DNA of 42,908 nucleotides, taken from Candidatus Bathyarchaeota archaeon. GTDB lineage: Archaea; Thermoproteota; Bathyarchaeia; 40CM-2-53-6. Each line of letters starts with the position of its first letter. Position 1 is the stretch's first letter. Below are positions 6,851 through 14,109 of this stretch, in pieces. The stretch covers positions 1-42,908 of the forward strand of contig VBBS01000028.1 of NCBI GenBank assembly GCA_005888745.1, read 5' to 3'. The notes beneath the pieces were generated by a model. The model saw nothing but the letters and a program-made list of their open reading frames with translations. It did no database searches and was not told where the DNA came from. The translations under genes were made by a program, and so were the position numbers.

Positions 6851-7591
6851 TCATCGATAGCTGGTTTCTGGCTGAGGGCTCTCGTTGCTCGAATCGGCCC
6901 AGGGGTCCGTTCCTAAAGGTCGGACATCCATCCCAGAAATCGAGTATCCGTAACTCCGAAGCTTCTTCAAGAAAATGTTGCTTCTTCCTCTGAGTTCTGA
7001 CAGGTTCGTCGCGAAATTCTTGAAGATCCCTCTCGCTCTCGCCGAACGAACGAGTTCTTGCTTACTGAGCAGCCTAAGGCTTCCTTCAGCAATCTTTTCG
7101 ACGTATCCGTTGTAAAACTCGACAAAGTCATTGGCGAGCTCGATCAGATCATAGTCAAGCAGCACCCCTGCTTTTCGCATCATTATCCTGACCTTGTCAC
7201 GCATTGAGAAATACCAGAATTGGAAGACAAGGAATAGATCCTTGATTCCTGGAATCTCTGCGGACGCGATCTCCGGCCTCATTGCGTTTGACTCCGGAGG
7301 GACAATGTCCAACAGCTTAACTATCCTTTTGTCCTCCGCTCCGCCACCCTGCTCAAAGTTTAGCCGGCCAAAGTCATCCAACAAGACTTCGAACTGGGAT
7401 AGTAGTTCGAGAGCGGCGCGATGGGTTTTCTTGGTATAATCAAGCCATCCCCATATTGCTGCAAGAGAGACGATGATAGGGGCGGTGTAGAGAATTGAAA
7501 GGTATCGCAGAAAAGTTAAACCGAGTAGGGCAAGTTGGGGCGTGAATAGCCAGACTTGGCCCTTGGAAAGACTTCCAAAATATTCCCTCAA
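6851..7591 (-). CDS. Membrane-anchored hypothetical protein
   Basis: This 246-residue protein (TTG start) has two closely spaced hydrophobic segments at about residues 13-48 (FTPQLALLGLTFLRYL and APIIVSLAAIWGW). A mostly helical, charged domain follows, predicted cytoplasmic, containing an inner hydrophobic patch (LFLVFQFWYFSM). The last 20 residues are polar and disordered. No known family is recognised. It starts 12 bases after the end of the small membrane protein at 7604-7795, so the two are very likely one operon and may form one membrane complex. Confidence 0.65.
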   Translation of the reverse strand: MREYFGSLSKGQVWLFTPQLALLGLTFLRYLSILYTAPIIVSLAAIWGWLDYTKKTHRAALELLSQFEVLLDDFGRLNFEQGGGAEDKRIVKLLDIVPPESNAMRPEIASAEIPGIKDLFLVFQFWYFSMRDKVRIMMRKAGVLLDYDLIELANDFVEFYNGYVEKIAEGSLRLLSKQELVRSARARGIFKNFATNLSELRGRSNIFLKKLRSYGYSISGMDVRPLGTDPWADSSNESPQPETSYR

Positions 7592-7603
7592 AGTCGGCCT
7601 CCC

Positions 7604-7795
7604 CTATCTAAGTCTCCGGGCAATCGGCAGGGCGACCTCGACAATCAATCCGATTGTAACGAAGCTCCATCCACTTTGGGTGAAATCGATACCCTCTCCA
7701 AAACTTCCTAGTATGACAAGGATGAATCCTAGAAGCAGAGCCACGGCTGGTGATGCGGACGTTAGAACCCGGGTGCGTGAGCCCAAAGATTTCAC
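7604..7795 (-). CDS. 63-residue membrane protein
   Basis: This is a short protein with a GTG start (7793-7795) and two hydrophobic segments, VALLLGFILVILGSF and VTIGLIVEVALPI, joined by a short polar loop, so a helical hairpin in the membrane is expected. The family is not recognised. It is the first gene of an operon with the larger membrane protein at 6851-7591. Its upstream DNA (7816-7884) contains two interleaved inverted repeats that could fold into a pseudoknot in a 5' leader. Confidence 0.6.
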   Translation of the reverse strand: MKSLGSRTRVLTSASPAVALLLGFILVILGSFGEGIDFTQSGWSFVTIGLIVEVALPIARRLR

Positions 7796-8217
7796 TCAGG
7801 GGTTAGTCTTGAATTGGTTACTCTTCCCGAGCTTCACTTGACCCAGCGGTACAAAACGGCTTAGTAACCCATCCCGAGTGAAGCGAGGTGAATCATAGGA
7901 TCCCTTGAATCTGCCTTCTTTCCTTCCTCGGCGCAGTTGCTCATGCAGAGCTCTAGTCCTATGGGTAAAGAGATCTAAGCTTCCTGGATGCCTTCAGGTC
8001 ATCTGAACAAAGGATCATCCGCGATGGCCTTGTCTTCGGGACGGGGTCTCGGTCAGGTGAGTGGAAGGAGACGAGACCAATTTGCGGAAAGAGATGAAGG
8101 GGAGGGATGGCACGAAGCCTTCCGAAACTCAGTCCCGGCTGTTCGTTCCGTCATTGACCTGCCACTATTCAATCCACGTAATACTCTGGATATGCGGGGA
8201 TATCGCGGTGCATAAGC
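7796..8217. other. Intergenic stretch with interleaved inverted repeats
   Basis: No convincing gene is seen. The notable structure lies at 7816-7884: GGTTACT (7816-7822) pairs with AGTAACC (7863-7869), and GCTTCACT (7831-7838) pairs with AGTGAAGC (7877-7884). The order a-b-a'-b' is that of a pseudoknot. Forward frames at 7988-8297 look like noise. Confidence 0.45.
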
Positions 8218-8910
8218 TTGCCCGGATGGTCATTGGGAGACTCAGATGCACTTATCAGATTCGTACTCTTCTGGAGATTAGTAGCTTCGAGCTTTGAGGT
8301 CAACATAGCCATGGGTCTGTTACATCGAGCAGACCCTTTCGCCCTAGTCGGCTCGGCAGTCGCTCTATTTCTAGCTCTGACGAATGATCCATGGTGGACG
8401 ATAACCGGTGCCCATTCGAGCAGTCTACTGGCGGTCAAGGTTTCACCGTTCTACCTAGAAACGATTGCCGCTGGACTGCTCTCGAGTACGCCCTTTACCA
8501 CGACCTTAGGATCACTGACACGTGTACTATCGATTCTCGGTTTTGTGGCCTTGGCCGCGGCCAGCATTCAGAAGGTTGCCTGGTGGCGGCCGCTAGTGAT
8601 ATGTTTTGGATTGTGTGCCCTAATTGAATTGTACTTCAGCTTTCTACTCATGCATATGGCAGCGGATATCACGCTTCTCGGTGCATACGGGGTCATTCCA
8701 CCCTACTCCGGTACTGGTTATCTCCTAGTCAACTTTCTTGGCTTGGACCTCAACATCTATCCGAACCCTCTTGTGATCGCGAGCTTCAGGTTTCCCTTCT
8801 ATGCTGGCTTCCTTGCCATCGGATTAGTTGGAGGTGGGCTTATTCTCAAAGTGTTGCGTGAAAGAGGCTCGAACGGGAGTCCAGGCAATTTTCACCAAAG
8901 CCACAACTGA
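8218..8910 (+). CDS. Polytopic membrane protein of unknown function
   Basis: This 230-residue protein has about five or six hydrophobic segments: near residues 12-33, 38-55, 95-125 (long, perhaps two helices), 130-150 and 195-222. It has no conserved catalytic or transport motif that I can name. The start is a TTG at 8218; an ATG at 8311 (MGLLHRAD) is an alternative that would remove the first hydrophobic stretch. A TATA-like GATATGC at 8189-8195 would fit a leaderless TTG start. The C-terminus is polar. An aldo/keto reductase gene follows on the same strand after about 60 bases with its own TATA box. Confidence 0.65.
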   Translation: MPGWSLGDSDALIRFVLFWRLVASSFEVNIAMGLLHRADPFALVGSAVALFLALTNDPWWTITGAHSSSLLAVKVSPFYLETIAAGLLSSTPFTTTLGSLTRVLSILGFVALAAASIQKVAWWRPLVICFGLCALIELYFSFLLMHMAADITLLGAYGVIPPYSGTGYLLVNFLGLDLNIYPNPLVIASFRFPFYAGFLAIGLVGGGLILKVLRERGSNGSPGNFHQSHN

Positions 8911-8930
8911 CGCAGAATGTTTCATCAAAC

Positions 8931-8938
8931 GTTTAAAC
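8931..8938 (+). promoter_or_regulatory. TATA box of the aldo/keto reductase gene
   Basis: GTTTAAAC is centred about 38 bases before the ATG at 8973, predicting a short leader of roughly a dozen bases. Confidence 0.5.
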
Positions 8939-8972
8939 GCGCTTAGGAGATGAGGAATCCTGTCTGGCTCCA

Positions 8973-9938
8973 ATGCAATACGCTCGACTCGGATCCACTG
9001 GATTACAGGTTTCTCGGATCTGTTTGGGCACGATGTCCTTCGGTAATTCGGAAGGATGGATGATCGAGATTGACAAAGCAAAACCGATAGTAAAACGAGC
9101 TATCGAGCTCGGAGTAAATTTCTTTGACACCGCAAACCTGTACTCCAACGGGCGCTCAGAGGAGATCGTCGGCGAACTGCTGAAAGACCATCGGGATGAT
9201 GTTGTTATCGCTACTAAGGTGAGGCTTAAGGTTGGCGAGGGACCCAACAAAGAGGGCCTCTCCCGATACCACGTTCTGCAGCAGGTTAGAAAATCTCTCA
9301 AGCGATTACAGACTGACAGAATCGATCTTTACCAGATTCATCGGTGGGACTACTCGACACCGATCGAGGAGACACTTCTCGCACTGAATGATCTAGTCCG
9401 GCAAGGAACGGTGGGCTATATCGGCGCGTCTAGCATGTGGGCCTGGCAGTTCGCCAAGGCGTTGTTCTTCAGCGACCACTTCGGGATAGCGCGGTTTGTC
9501 TCGATGCAGAACCATTACAACCTCTGCTATCGAGAGGAAGAGCGCGAGATGATTCCGTTATGTAGGGATCAAGGAATCGGCTTGATCCCATGGAGCCCGC
9601 TGGCAAGAGGATTCTTGACGGGAAGATACAAGCGGGGAAAGGCGCCCAGCACGTCCAGATACAAGACTGACAAGTATTTCGCCGAGAGGTTCTTCCGTCC
9701 AGAAGACTTTGACGTTGTCGAACGGGCAGAGGAGGTTGCGAGAGAGAAAGGAGCGACCACAGCTCAAATAGCGCTCGCATGGCTTCTGCACAAGGGCGTG
9801 AACGCGCCGATCATCGGCGCTACTAAAGTTGAGCACATTGATGAAGCGATTGGGGCGCTTGATATTCAGCTCTCGGATGATGATATGAGACGCCTGGAGG
9901 AACCGCATAAGACCCACCGGATTCTCGGGCATTCATGA
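8973..9938 (+). CDS. Aldo/keto reductase
   Basis: This is a 321-residue NAD(P)H-dependent oxidoreductase of the aldo/keto reductase superfamily, which reduces carbonyl groups of sugars or other small molecules in the cytoplasm. Seen: the catalytic tetrad Asp52 and Tyr57 (FFDTANLYSNG), Lys82 (VVIATK) and His123 (LYQIHRWD), the family opening MQYARLGSTGLQVSRICLGT, and the C-terminal cofactor region PIIGATKVEHIDEA. The overall pattern resembles the bacterial and archaeal YajO/AKR12-like group. The substrate cannot be predicted. The ATG start agrees with family starts. Confidence 0.93.
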   Translation: MQYARLGSTGLQVSRICLGTMSFGNSEGWMIEIDKAKPIVKRAIELGVNFFDTANLYSNGRSEEIVGELLKDHRDDVVIATKVRLKVGEGPNKEGLSRYHVLQQVRKSLKRLQTDRIDLYQIHRWDYSTPIEETLLALNDLVRQGTVGYIGASSMWAWQFAKALFFSDHFGIARFVSMQNHYNLCYREEEREMIPLCRDQGIGLIPWSPLARGFLTGRYKRGKAPSTSRYKTDKYFAERFFRPEDFDVVERAEEVAREKGATTAQIALAWLLHKGVNAPIIGATKVEHIDEAIGALDIQLSDDDMRRLEEPHKTHRILGHS

Positions 9939-9992
9939 TCCGTCTTCGGTAGCGGCGGAGTGGCGTCGTAATAGGACTCTTCGTGTTTCCCT

Positions 9993-10973
9993 CTAGCCGA
10001 AAGTGTAAGTATAGAGACGCAGGTCGTCAGCTTTCGTAATTAGCTTCAGCTCATGAGTCTCGAAGGCCTTTGTGCGAACAATGTCGTAAAGTCTGTTCTC
10101 AGCAACGAGAACGAAACTACCGGTTGAATCCCACTGGACATCGGCGCCGGCCTTCCCTTTTTCTATCGCCTTTCCATCAAGCTCAACGTCAACTCTCACC
10201 GGTTTCACGTCGGGTACTCCCATAACGGCGTTCGCGTTCCGAGCACCAAACTTCAACAAAATGTACCCAGACTCAGAAGTTTCGTGCATGATGTACTCAG
10301 GGAACTGCGTCCAATCTCCGTTTAGGTAGGGAATGTCTCGGGAGTGTTTCCCGGGATCGACATAGCGAGCGCGGCTTCCAGATGGGTAAACGTGTCCATT
10401 TCCAAAACCCTGCGACCTCAACGACCCTGCGTAGATTTCAGGAGTCGTGTTCGGCATGAAACCAAACTTCTCCAGCCTGTTCGATCTATCGTTGTCCTTG
10501 TTTCCTGATGGCCTCCCGGTCTCCTTCAGGAGATCTCGAATTCTGTCTTCCATCTTATCGTAATCCCCTTCGCCCGCGTGCTCCCATCGAACTGTTCCCT
10601 TTGAGTCGATTAGGGTCTGCCGAGGCCAGTACTGATTTCCATAGAGTCTCCACGTAATGTTCTCGCTGTCGATCGCGACCGGGTATCCTATTCCAAACCT
10701 TCTCACCGCACTGGCAACATTCTCTGGCAGTTTCTCGAACTCGAACTCGGGAGTATGGACCCCTATCAGAACGAATGGTTCTCCTGTGTATTCAGTATAG
10801 AGCATTTTCATGTGAGGGAGCGATCGAACGCAGTTTACACAGCTGTATGTCCAGAAGTCGAGGAACACCACCTTTCCCTTCAAACCTGTAATTGTCATTG
10901 GAGAAGCGTTCAGCCATCCTCGGAGCCCAGAAAACTCCGGTGCCGATTTTCCCGTGAGAGATTCAGCTAGCAT
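9993..10973 (-). CDS. DipZ-like thioredoxin-fold protein without the CcdA membrane domain
   Basis: This is a 326-residue protein with an N-terminal TlpA/AhpC-type thioredoxin domain (residues about 8-155). Its redox motif is WTYSCVNC (Cys45 and Cys48), the sequence typical of DipZ C-terminal domains. Residues about 180-326 match the beta-sandwich domain that follows thioredoxin in DipZ proteins (EIYAGSLRSQGFGN at its start). Bacterial DipZ also has a CcdA-type membrane electron carrier, which is absent here. There is no signal peptide, so a cytoplasmic thiol-disulfide or peroxide-related role is likely. The ATG lies 29 bases from a TATA box, so the mRNA is probably leaderless. Confidence 0.87.
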   Translation of the reverse strand: MLAESLTGKSAPEFSGLRGWLNASPMTITGLKGKVVFLDFWTYSCVNCVRSLPHMKMLYTEYTGEPFVLIGVHTPEFEFEKLPENVASAVRRFGIGYPVAIDSENITWRLYGNQYWPRQTLIDSKGTVRWEHAGEGDYDKMEDRIRDLLKETGRPSGNKDNDRSNRLEKFGFMPNTTPEIYAGSLRSQGFGNGHVYPSGSRARYVDPGKHSRDIPYLNGDWTQFPEYIMHETSESGYILLKFGARNANAVMGVPDVKPVRVDVELDGKAIEKGKAGADVQWDSTGSFVLVAENRLYDIVRTKAFETHELKLITKADDLRLYTYTFG

Positions 10974-10998
10974 ACACTCTATCCCCCCGCCCCCCGGG

Positions 10999-11006
10999 CT
11001 ATAATC
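10999..11006 (-). promoter_or_regulatory. TATA box of the DipZ-like gene
   Basis: On the minus strand GATTATAG is centred 29-30 bases before the ATG at 10973, predicting a transcription start within 2-3 bases of the start codon. Confidence 0.6.
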
Positions 11007-11174
11007 CCATCAGCAAATCGAGTAGCTTATCCACTAGTCAGGGCTGGAGTATGAATGGCCTGAAACGCTTAGGGTTGTAACCCGTTTCGCGTTAGAATTA
11101 CGGAATCAGTCTATTCCATTCTAGTTCCCCGTTTTCTAGGGTCCAAACCAGTTAGTTCAACCAGGTAGCTACTA

Positions 11175-11672
11175 TTGATGAGAGAGAGTTTAGTAAGTAT
11201 GAGAACCTTAGAAATTGGGTCTACCGGACATCCGAGCAGAATTATACAGACCGTTCTCGCTTCAACCCTTCTCGTATCGGGTCTAGTTGGCATATGGATA
11301 GTGGCCCGTGATGGATGGCTCCGAGCTGTCGCCCCTAGTCACGCTTACGGTCTCCTCGCATTTGCGGCTCTAGACGTTGTCCTCGCACTTTTGGTCATGG
11401 TGGTCCCCAAGCTCGGGTATATGGGGGCCCTTGTTGTTTCAATGACTCAGCTCGTGGCCATGGCGGGAGATGCTTTGACCTTCACTCCTGCGGGGTCTCT
11501 CCAAACTGCGTTCAGAGCGTATCTGCTAGGTGACACAGCGTTTGTTGCGCTACTAGGAGTCCAACTCGCCGTGGCAGGAATCACGGCAACTGCGGTCGCT
11601 ATGCCCCATGGGGTAAGACACAGAGTTCACTTCGAACGGGCGAAGCATCTCAAGTCGCCGCGCCAGACCTGA
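11175..11672 (+). CDS. Four-helix membrane protein of unknown function
   Basis: This is a 165-residue ORF with four hydrophobic segments: about 24-46 (IIQTVLASTLLVSGLVGIWI), 57-76, 82-98 and 125-148. The C-terminal tail is basic (HRVHFERAKHLKSPR). ATG starts are available at 11175 and at 11199. No motif is recognised. The upstream DNA holds an inverted repeat, GAAACG facing CGTTTC around GGGTT/AACCC (11062-11088), which might bind a regulator of this gene or of the divergent DipZ-like gene. Confidence 0.65.
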   Translation: MMRESLVSMRTLEIGSTGHPSRIIQTVLASTLLVSGLVGIWIVARDGWLRAVAPSHAYGLLAFAALDVVLALLVMVVPKLGYMGALVVSMTQLVAMAGDALTFTPAGSLQTAFRAYLLGDTAFVALLGVQLAVAGITATAVAMPHGVRHRVHFERAKHLKSPRQT

Positions 11673-11777
11673 GAATGAAGTAGATCTCGGCTGCATCCTG
11701 ACCTGATCCTGACGAGCCAATATTAGACGGATCGTCTCCCGTTATTCCTGCAAGTCTTAATGCATGGTCGAGGTTGA

Positions 11778-12137
11778 TTGCAAGATGGTTCAGGTGTTTC
11801 GGAACTGGCGAAAGTCCATTCTCCATCCGATACATCATGGAAACGCCTACTTTGGTATGTTCTCGCTGGGTCACGTGGAGGAACCAATCGTGGCAAGATC
11901 ATCAGTCTCCTCCGTAAAGAACCTCACAATGTCAACCAGCTCGCTGAGATGCTTGACGTTCACTATAGGGTCGCTGAGCATCACGTCCGTGCATTGGAGA
12001 AAAACAATCTCATTACTCCATCTGGTGAACGCTATGGCAAGCTCTACTTTCTCTCCCAAGAGATGGAAGCCCACCTTCACATATTCGACGAGATCTGGAC
12101 TCAGATCCAACCTCGAGCTAGAGAGGTGAAAGAGTAA
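11778..12137 (+). CDS. ArsR-like winged helix-turn-helix regulator
   Basis: This is a 119-residue protein whose centre (about residues 30-90) is a winged helix domain: RGKIISLLRKEPHNVNQLAE, MLDVHYRVAEHHVRALE and a wing ending YGKLYFLS. This arrangement (NQLAE-x9-HHVRALEKNNLI) is common in archaeal ArsR/TrmB-like regulators. Hydrophobic residues just before the domain (LLWYVLAG) may pack against it. The start is a TTG at 11778; there is no later in-frame ATG, GTG or TTG before the domain. The stop codon overlaps the ATG of the membrane protein at 12137 by one base, so the pair is cotranscribed. It probably controls this small operon. Confidence 0.8.
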   Translation: MQDGSGVSELAKVHSPSDTSWKRLLWYVLAGSRGGTNRGKIISLLRKEPHNVNQLAEMLDVHYRVAEHHVRALEKNNLITPSGERYGKLYFLSQEMEAHLHIFDEIWTQIQPRAREVKE

Positions 12138-12421
12138 TGGTTTCCTTGATGGATGCAAGCATGTATACGGCTGGGCTCAACGCGATTCTCCTTCTCGGGC
12201 TCATCATCGTCTACTCACGAATGTACCGCGATACACACGCCCAGTTCAGTCTCGGTCTGATGGTGTTCTCACTGATTCTATTCGCACAGAACATCCTGTC
12301 CGTCTACTCGTTCGCAACAATGTCTCCATACGTTGGAGACCCGTTCCTACCATATCTGTTCGGTATCAACATAGCCGAGGCTCTTGGGGTCATGGTCTTG
12401 TTTAGAACGACCCTTCGATAG
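12137..12421 (+). CDS. Three-helix membrane protein paired with the regulator
   Basis: This 94-residue protein has three hydrophobic segments at about residues 10-27 (AGLNAILLLGLIIVYS), 38-58 (FSLGLMVFSLILFAQN) and 72-90. The start ATG overlaps the stop codon of the upstream winged helix gene. Regulator plus small membrane protein pairs of this shape are common in archaeal genomes, where the membrane partner may sense a signal or be the regulated product. The function is unknown. Confidence 0.7.
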   Translation: MVSLMDASMYTAGLNAILLLGLIIVYSRMYRDTHAQFSLGLMVFSLILFAQNILSVYSFATMSPYVGDPFLPYLFGINIAEALGVMVLFRTTLR

Positions 12422-12468
12422 AAACAGGCCAAATCTAGACCAGACAACGGCCACATTTCGCCAATCCC

Positions 12469-12519
12469 TCAAATAGATTCCCGAGCGATTTCGAGCCATT
12501 ACGAAAAACTGGGAGGTGA
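12469..12519 (+). promoter_or_regulatory. TATA box and strong ribosome binding site for the lactonase-like gene
   Basis: CTCAAATAG at 12468-12476 is an archaeal TATA box predicting transcription from about 12499. GGGAGGTGA at 12510-12518 is an almost perfect Shine-Dalgarno sequence about ten bases before the ATG at 12529. This leadered gene contrasts with the many leaderless ones in the window. Confidence 0.6.
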
Positions 12520-12528
12520 ATTTGTAAA

Positions 12529-13653
12529 ATGAAGAAGCAAAATGTATCCGTAATCCTCACTATTGTTTCCCTTTTGGTTCTAGTTGTCCCTGCAGCGGAA
12601 GCCCGACCCAACAATGAACATCACAGCTCCAACGGAGCTGTCTACATTATGACCAACGACCCGTCAGGCAACAGCGTTCTAGTCTACAGCAGATCGGCTG
12701 ACGGACCTCTAACTTGGGCAGGAACATTTGCGACCGACGGTCTCGGAGGCGTGGGTCTAACCGGAAGCAACCAAGGCGGACTAGTTCTGAGCGCAGACGC
12801 CAAATCGCTTTTGGTTGTCAACGCTGGAAGCAACGACATATCCGCATTCCGAGTCAACCATGGCGATCTAACACTCACCGATAAGGCAGGTTCCATGGGA
12901 ACCTTCCCGATCAGCGTTACCATCCACGAAAACGTGGTCTACGTGCTAAATGCTGGTGGAAAGGAAGCTGCCGGAAACATTGCAGGATTCCACCTAAACG
13001 ATCATGGCCAACTATCACCCATTCCAGGATCGGCCAGATCTCTTAGCGGAAAGACTGCTCCAGCGCAGATATCCTTTAACCCAACTGGATCGGTTTTGGT
13101 AGTAGCGGAGAAATCGACAAGTCTAATCGACATCTACACCGTTGACCCGAACGGAATTGCCACAGGACCCACGACACATTCTTCCAGCGGCGCCACACCG
13201 TTCGGATTCGCCATCGACAAGAAAGGTCAGCTCATCGTCAGTGAAGCAGCAGGCGGACCTTCAGGCACCAGCGCGGTCTCATCCTACAGTCTCTCGAACA
13301 AAGGCGATCTCTCCACGGTTAGTGGCTCTATACCTGACACACAGATGGCAGCGTGCTGGCTCGTCGTCACAGGAAACAGTCGATATGCATATACTGCAAA
13401 CGCGCATAGCGGAACCATTTCAAGCTACTCAATCGCCTCCAGCGGAGAAATTACTCTACTCCAGGCAGTCGCTGCAAACACAGGCGCAGGTAACCTTGAC
13501 CTTGCATTGACCAGAAACAGCGGGTTCCTCTACAACTTCATCAACGCAAGCCATACAATCGAAGGGTTCAGCGTACACTCCGACGGAAGCCTCACACTGA
13601 TCGACACTCTCACCGGTATTCCACCAGGAGCCGATGGGCTAGCAGCCAACTAG
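12529..13653 (+). CDS. Secreted lactonase-type beta-propeller protein
   Basis: This 374-residue protein has a signal peptide (residues 1-26, VSVILTIVSLLVLVVPAAEA). After it come repeated blades of the 6-phosphogluconolactonase/YVTN beta-propeller type: motifs such as GAVYIMTNDPSGNSVLVYSR, ISAFRVNHGDLTLTDKAGS and IEGFSVHSDGSLTLIDTLTG recur about every 45-50 residues, giving seven probable blades. The family contains true lactonases and many non-enzymatic surface proteins; being exported, a binding or structural role is at least as likely as catalysis. The strong Shine-Dalgarno and a following T-run suggest a well-expressed single-gene unit. Confidence 0.85.
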   Translation: MKKQNVSVILTIVSLLVLVVPAAEARPNNEHHSSNGAVYIMTNDPSGNSVLVYSRSADGPLTWAGTFATDGLGGVGLTGSNQGGLVLSADAKSLLVVNAGSNDISAFRVNHGDLTLTDKAGSMGTFPISVTIHENVVYVLNAGGKEAAGNIAGFHLNDHGQLSPIPGSARSLSGKTAPAQISFNPTGSVLVVAEKSTSLIDIYTVDPNGIATGPTTHSSSGATPFGFAIDKKGQLIVSEAAGGPSGTSAVSSYSLSNKGDLSTVSGSIPDTQMAACWLVVTGNSRYAYTANAHSGTISSYSIASSGEITLLQAVAANTGAGNLDLALTRNSGFLYNFINASHTIEGFSVHSDGSLTLIDTLTGIPPGADGLAAN

Positions 13654-13668
13654 GACCCATCTTCTCTC

Positions 13669-13688
13669 CGGGGGGCCCCTTTTTTTTC
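13669..13688 (+). terminator. T-run transcription terminator
   Basis: Shortly after the stop codon at 13653 the DNA reads a run of G, then CCCC, then eight Ts. Archaeal RNA polymerase stops at such oligo-T tracts; the small GC-rich hairpin before it is weak. Confidence 0.6.
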
Positions 13689-13857
13689 TAACGCTCGTTC
13701 GAGTTATCATCCGGTCGTTTTGGTTCAGAATCATTTCTCGTAGAGATGCGATATGACGATTCTGTGTCGTTGAGAGATTGCGGTCAATCGACGGGCCAAA
13801 GCGATAATAGGAGTAACGCGTAGCCTTCTGCATTATCTGGTGTTGAGGGGTGTTGCG

Positions 13858-14073
13858 ATGAGTTCGGAAGAAGATGACATGAGCGAAGACCGGGACCTGG
13901 AAGAAGAAACCGATGAAGAATCGGAGGAACACGTCTCGGAAGAAGCGGAGGAGCGGGAAGAAGAGAGAGAGGCTCAGACAGAACGAGAATCCGCAATCGA
14001 AGCTAGAGAGCGAGAAAAGAAAGGAGTTCAGAAGGCTCCGAATGGAAAGAAGCCCATCCGGACTAGATCGTAA
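13858..14073 (+). CDS. Highly acidic low-complexity small protein
   Basis: From the ATG at 13858 (frame open from 13840) this ORF encodes about 71 residues dominated by Glu, Ser, Asp and Arg (SSEEDDMSEDRDLEEETDEE), ending in a basic tail (KKPIRTRS). A GAGGGGTG tract just upstream could serve as a ribosome binding site. The composition is that of a disordered acidic protein, possibly a histone- or nucleic-acid-interacting factor, but no function can be claimed. Low-complexity purine-rich DNA can also produce such ORFs by chance. Confidence 0.4.
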   Translation: MSSEEDDMSEDRDLEEETDEESEEHVSEEAEEREEEREAQTERESAIEAREREKKGVQKAPNGKKPIRTRS

Positions 14074-14109
14074 TCCACTCTTTTCTCGCTGACCGAGACT
14101 CGACTGGCC

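Noticed and set aside
11650-11874. A 74-codon minus-strand ORF between the membrane protein and the winged helix gene
   Set aside because: It overlaps the 5' part of the winged helix gene by about 100 bases and the end of the previous gene; the winged helix frame has clear domain evidence and no later start codon.
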